Assembly (NCBI GenBank): GCA_020634875.1
Contig: JACKAX010000043.1
Coordinates: forward strand, 1-24,773
DNA length: 24,773 nucleotides
From: Anaerolineales bacterium
Lineage (GTDB): Bacteria; Chloroflexota; Anaerolineae; Anaerolineales; JABWBV01
Direction of reading: 5' to 3'
Of the stretch, positions 23,398 through 24,773 are shown piece by piece. A program made the position numbers and the translations under genes. The notes beneath the pieces were generated by a model, which was given only the letters and a program-made list of their open reading frames with translations, was not told the DNA's origin and did no database searches. Every line of letters begins with the position of its first letter. The stretch's first letter is position 1.

Positions 23398-23430
23398 GAA
23401 GCAAAATTCAGACTGGGTAAGAATTTGTCC

Positions 23431-23466
23431 GAAAAAAGGGTGATACATCCCCTTGCCCCTTTTTTC
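23431..23466 (+). terminator. Candidate intrinsic terminator after the phosphatase gene
   Basis: GAAAAAAGGG (23431-23440) and CCCTTTTTTC (23457-23466) are perfect 10-bp arms around a 16-base loop, 34 bases past the stop codon, with a T run inside the second arm and more T-rich sequence after it. The stem is AT-rich, so it may be weak. It is consistent with the end of the menH-SRPBCC-phosphatase run. Confidence 0.5.
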
Positions 23467-23634
23467 TTCGTTTTCTTCGGGGCGTTTTATCTATCGGCCT
23501 CCACGGTTACGATAGGTGTTGAAATACCCCCCAAAAATGATAAGATAAAAATACCGGCAACGGATTTGGCCTCTTGAGATGTTATAAAGCGAACTTAGAC
23601 AAGCGCATCGTATGTGCGTAATATTGAACCTCGT

Positions 23635-23699
23635 GGTTGAAATGTTTAACGCCTCCCTTCATTGCATTTGATGAAGGGAAAGGAGGTTGAAATGTTTAA
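23635..23699 (+). promoter_or_regulatory. Leader with duplicated start region, hairpin and mini-ORF
   Basis: The 15-mer ggttgaaatgtttaa occurs at 23635-23649 and again, overlapping the true start, at 23685-23699. Between the copies CCCTTCAT (23655-23662) pairs with ATGAAGGG (23671-23678). CCTCC (23652-23656) is complementary to the GGAGG (23682-23686) of the ribosome-binding site. The first copy opens a nine-codon frame (ATG 23642, TGA 23669-23671). The arrangement could control translation of the next gene. The rest of 23398-23634 holds the terminator above and no gene I can support. Confidence 0.45.
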
Positions 23700-24773
23700 T
23701 GTCTTGTCGCCTAAACTTCGAGCTTGGGGGATGTTTGGTTTGATTACTCTTCTCCTCAGTATTCTTATTTTGATTTTGGGTGTTGCCTACCCGGCTCAAT
23801 CTCACAGTTTCCCCATCATTGATGGACTTTTCACGGGCGATTGGTGTGGACCAAGCTTTCTTCATCTTTATGGGCCGGACACTTTCACCACCCTTAGCCC
23901 ACCAACATGCGGCTTGGGGACTGAATATATGTGGGATGATTGGGATACCTTTTACAGCGGCGGGGCGGTAGATACAATGGGGTGGTTGTTAGGGGGATTA
24001 CCTATGGCCCCTGTTCCCGACAAGGAAGTGGATATCGAAATGTTCCTGACCACGGCAGATGCCTCCAATGTGTACTTTGCTGTTCAGTTAGGGGCATATC
24101 CTAGCACGGGCGGGCCTCCACCTCATCTTCAAATTGCCATTGATCTCGATGGTCCGCTGAATGGGAATCCAATGCCCTACGATCCCTTAGCCGTGGGAAC
24201 TCTTCCTTTGGGACTGGCAACCATCGTTGGCCCTCTCCATGCTGATTACCTGGTCACCACCGATGTAGTGTTGGCGACAGCCTTTGTGTGGGAAAGCTTC
24301 TCGACGCCAGGAACCTGGCTCCCAGTCGGGGTTGTGCCTCTGGGGTGGTCAGGCGGTGGCCCGGTGGACATCGTAGAAATCGCCGTTCCCTGGAGTATGT
24401 TTACCCCTGGCCCCCTCTTTGCTCCAGGTGTCCCAGCCCATTTGACGGTTGTAAGTATGCACGGCGCGCCTTTCACAGGTGTAACGGATGCTCCCATGAC
24501 CCCCCAAGAAGATGTTTTCTCAGAATTTGGGGCTGGCTTTACGACGAGTGTGGACGTTTGCCCCCCAGCCCCGTTGAGCACGATGTGTGAATTTTTTGTT
24601 GCCCCAGGCGGTGGGGGTGGTTCCGACGATGCTTTTCTCGCGATCACCTATCCGCTCCCGATCACCGCTACCCCTTCCCCCACGGTGACCCATACCCCAA
24701 CCATCACGCACACTCCCACGGAAACCAGCACCCCCTCTGTGACGCCTACACTGACCTTAACTGCCACACCAAC
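23692..24773 (+). CDS. Secreted protein with Thr/Pro-rich linker (3' end outside window)
   Basis: Open from the ATG at 23692-23694 to the window edge, about 360 residues. AAAGGAGG lies five bases upstream. A signal sequence or membrane anchor covers about residues 10-36 (FGLITLLLSILILILGVAYPAQS). The mature part starts SFPIIDGLFTGDWCGPS and has a beta-rich domain with VDIEMFLTTADASNVYFAVQ and LQIAIDLDGPLNGNP, resembling the cellulose/DOMON-like beta-sandwich domains that begin with a short 'IDG...DW' strand and hold a calcium-type turn. It also has conserved-looking cysteines. From about residue 322 the sequence becomes a Thr/Pro/Ser repeat (TATPSPTVTHTPTITHTPT), a likely glycosylated linker to a further domain outside the window. 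The function is unknown; export to the cell surface is well supported. Confidence 0.8.
   Translation, partial: MFNVLSPKLRAWGMFGLITLLLSILILILGVAYPAQSHSFPIIDGLFTGDWCGPSFLHLYGPDTFTTLSPPTCGLGTEYMWDDWDTFYSGGAVDTMGWLLGGLPMAPVPDKEVDIEMFLTTADASNVYFAVQLGAYPSTGGPPPHLQIAIDLDGPLNGNPMPYDPLAVGTLPLGLATIVGPLHADYLVTTDVVLATAFVWESFSTPGTWLPVGVVPLGWSGGGPVDIVEIAVPWSMFTPGPLFAPGVPAHLTVVSMHGAPFTGVTDAPMTPQEDVFSEFGAGFTTSVDVCPPAPLSTMCEFFVAPGGGGGSDDAFLAITYPLPITATPSPTVTHTPTITHTPTETSTPSVTPTLTLTATP

Overview
The window most likely comes from a member of the Chloroflexota, probably an Anaerolineae-like lineage. This is an inference from style, not from a marker gene. Secreted proteins carry long Thr/Pro linkers (at about 10.2-10.4 kb and 24.65-24.77 kb) and one has a short VYLPII-type segment after its signal peptide. 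The composition is mostly GC-rich. No rRNA, tRNA, CRISPR array, transposase or phage gene was recognised.

Layout. 1-1036 (-): N-terminal part of a lipoprotein with FG-GAP/VCBS-like repeats. 1262-3496 (+): a large protein derived from a Zn-ribbon DNA methylase, with a degraded catalytic motif. 3498-6976 (-): an AT-rich membrane protein, a serine/threonine dehydratase, then a tightly overlapping trio transcribed CYTH -> CAP -> small membrane protein. 7118-8686 (-): a phosphoesterase (phospholipase C/acid phosphatase family). 8719-10015 (-): an alpha-L-fucosidase split by four frameshifts. 10142-13726 (-): a class A penicillin-binding protein whose Thr/Pro-rich tail is also broken up by frameshifts. 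13775-14236 (-): a MaoC-like hydratase. 14345-14508: a 41-bp tandem repeat with an 82-bp super-period.

The most interesting block is 14.56-20.94 kb. A CPA2 cation/proton antiporter (14918-16138, -) is coupled to a small PII-like protein (14562-14912). Diverging from it are a GH63/debranching-type glycosidase (16355-18748, +), a CPA1 Na+/H+ antiporter (18768-20675) and a small protein resembling the cyclic-di-AMP receptor DarA/PstA (20677-20943). The CPA1 antiporter itself ends in a second DarA/PstA-like domain. Two unrelated antiporters next to PII-fold partners suggest ligand-controlled ion and osmotic homeostasis, with cyclic-di-AMP as the candidate ligand for the second one.

The right end holds a flavin reductase (-) divergent from menH (+), an SRPBCC protein overlapping a histidine phosphatase (+), an apparent terminator, and the start of a secreted protein that runs off the window.

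A caution for users: roughly eleven single-base frame changes, most at homopolymers, lie between about 8.4 and 10.6 kb and affect three unrelated adjacent genes. I saw none in the other long genes. That pattern looks more like poor local consensus sequence than three independent gene deaths.
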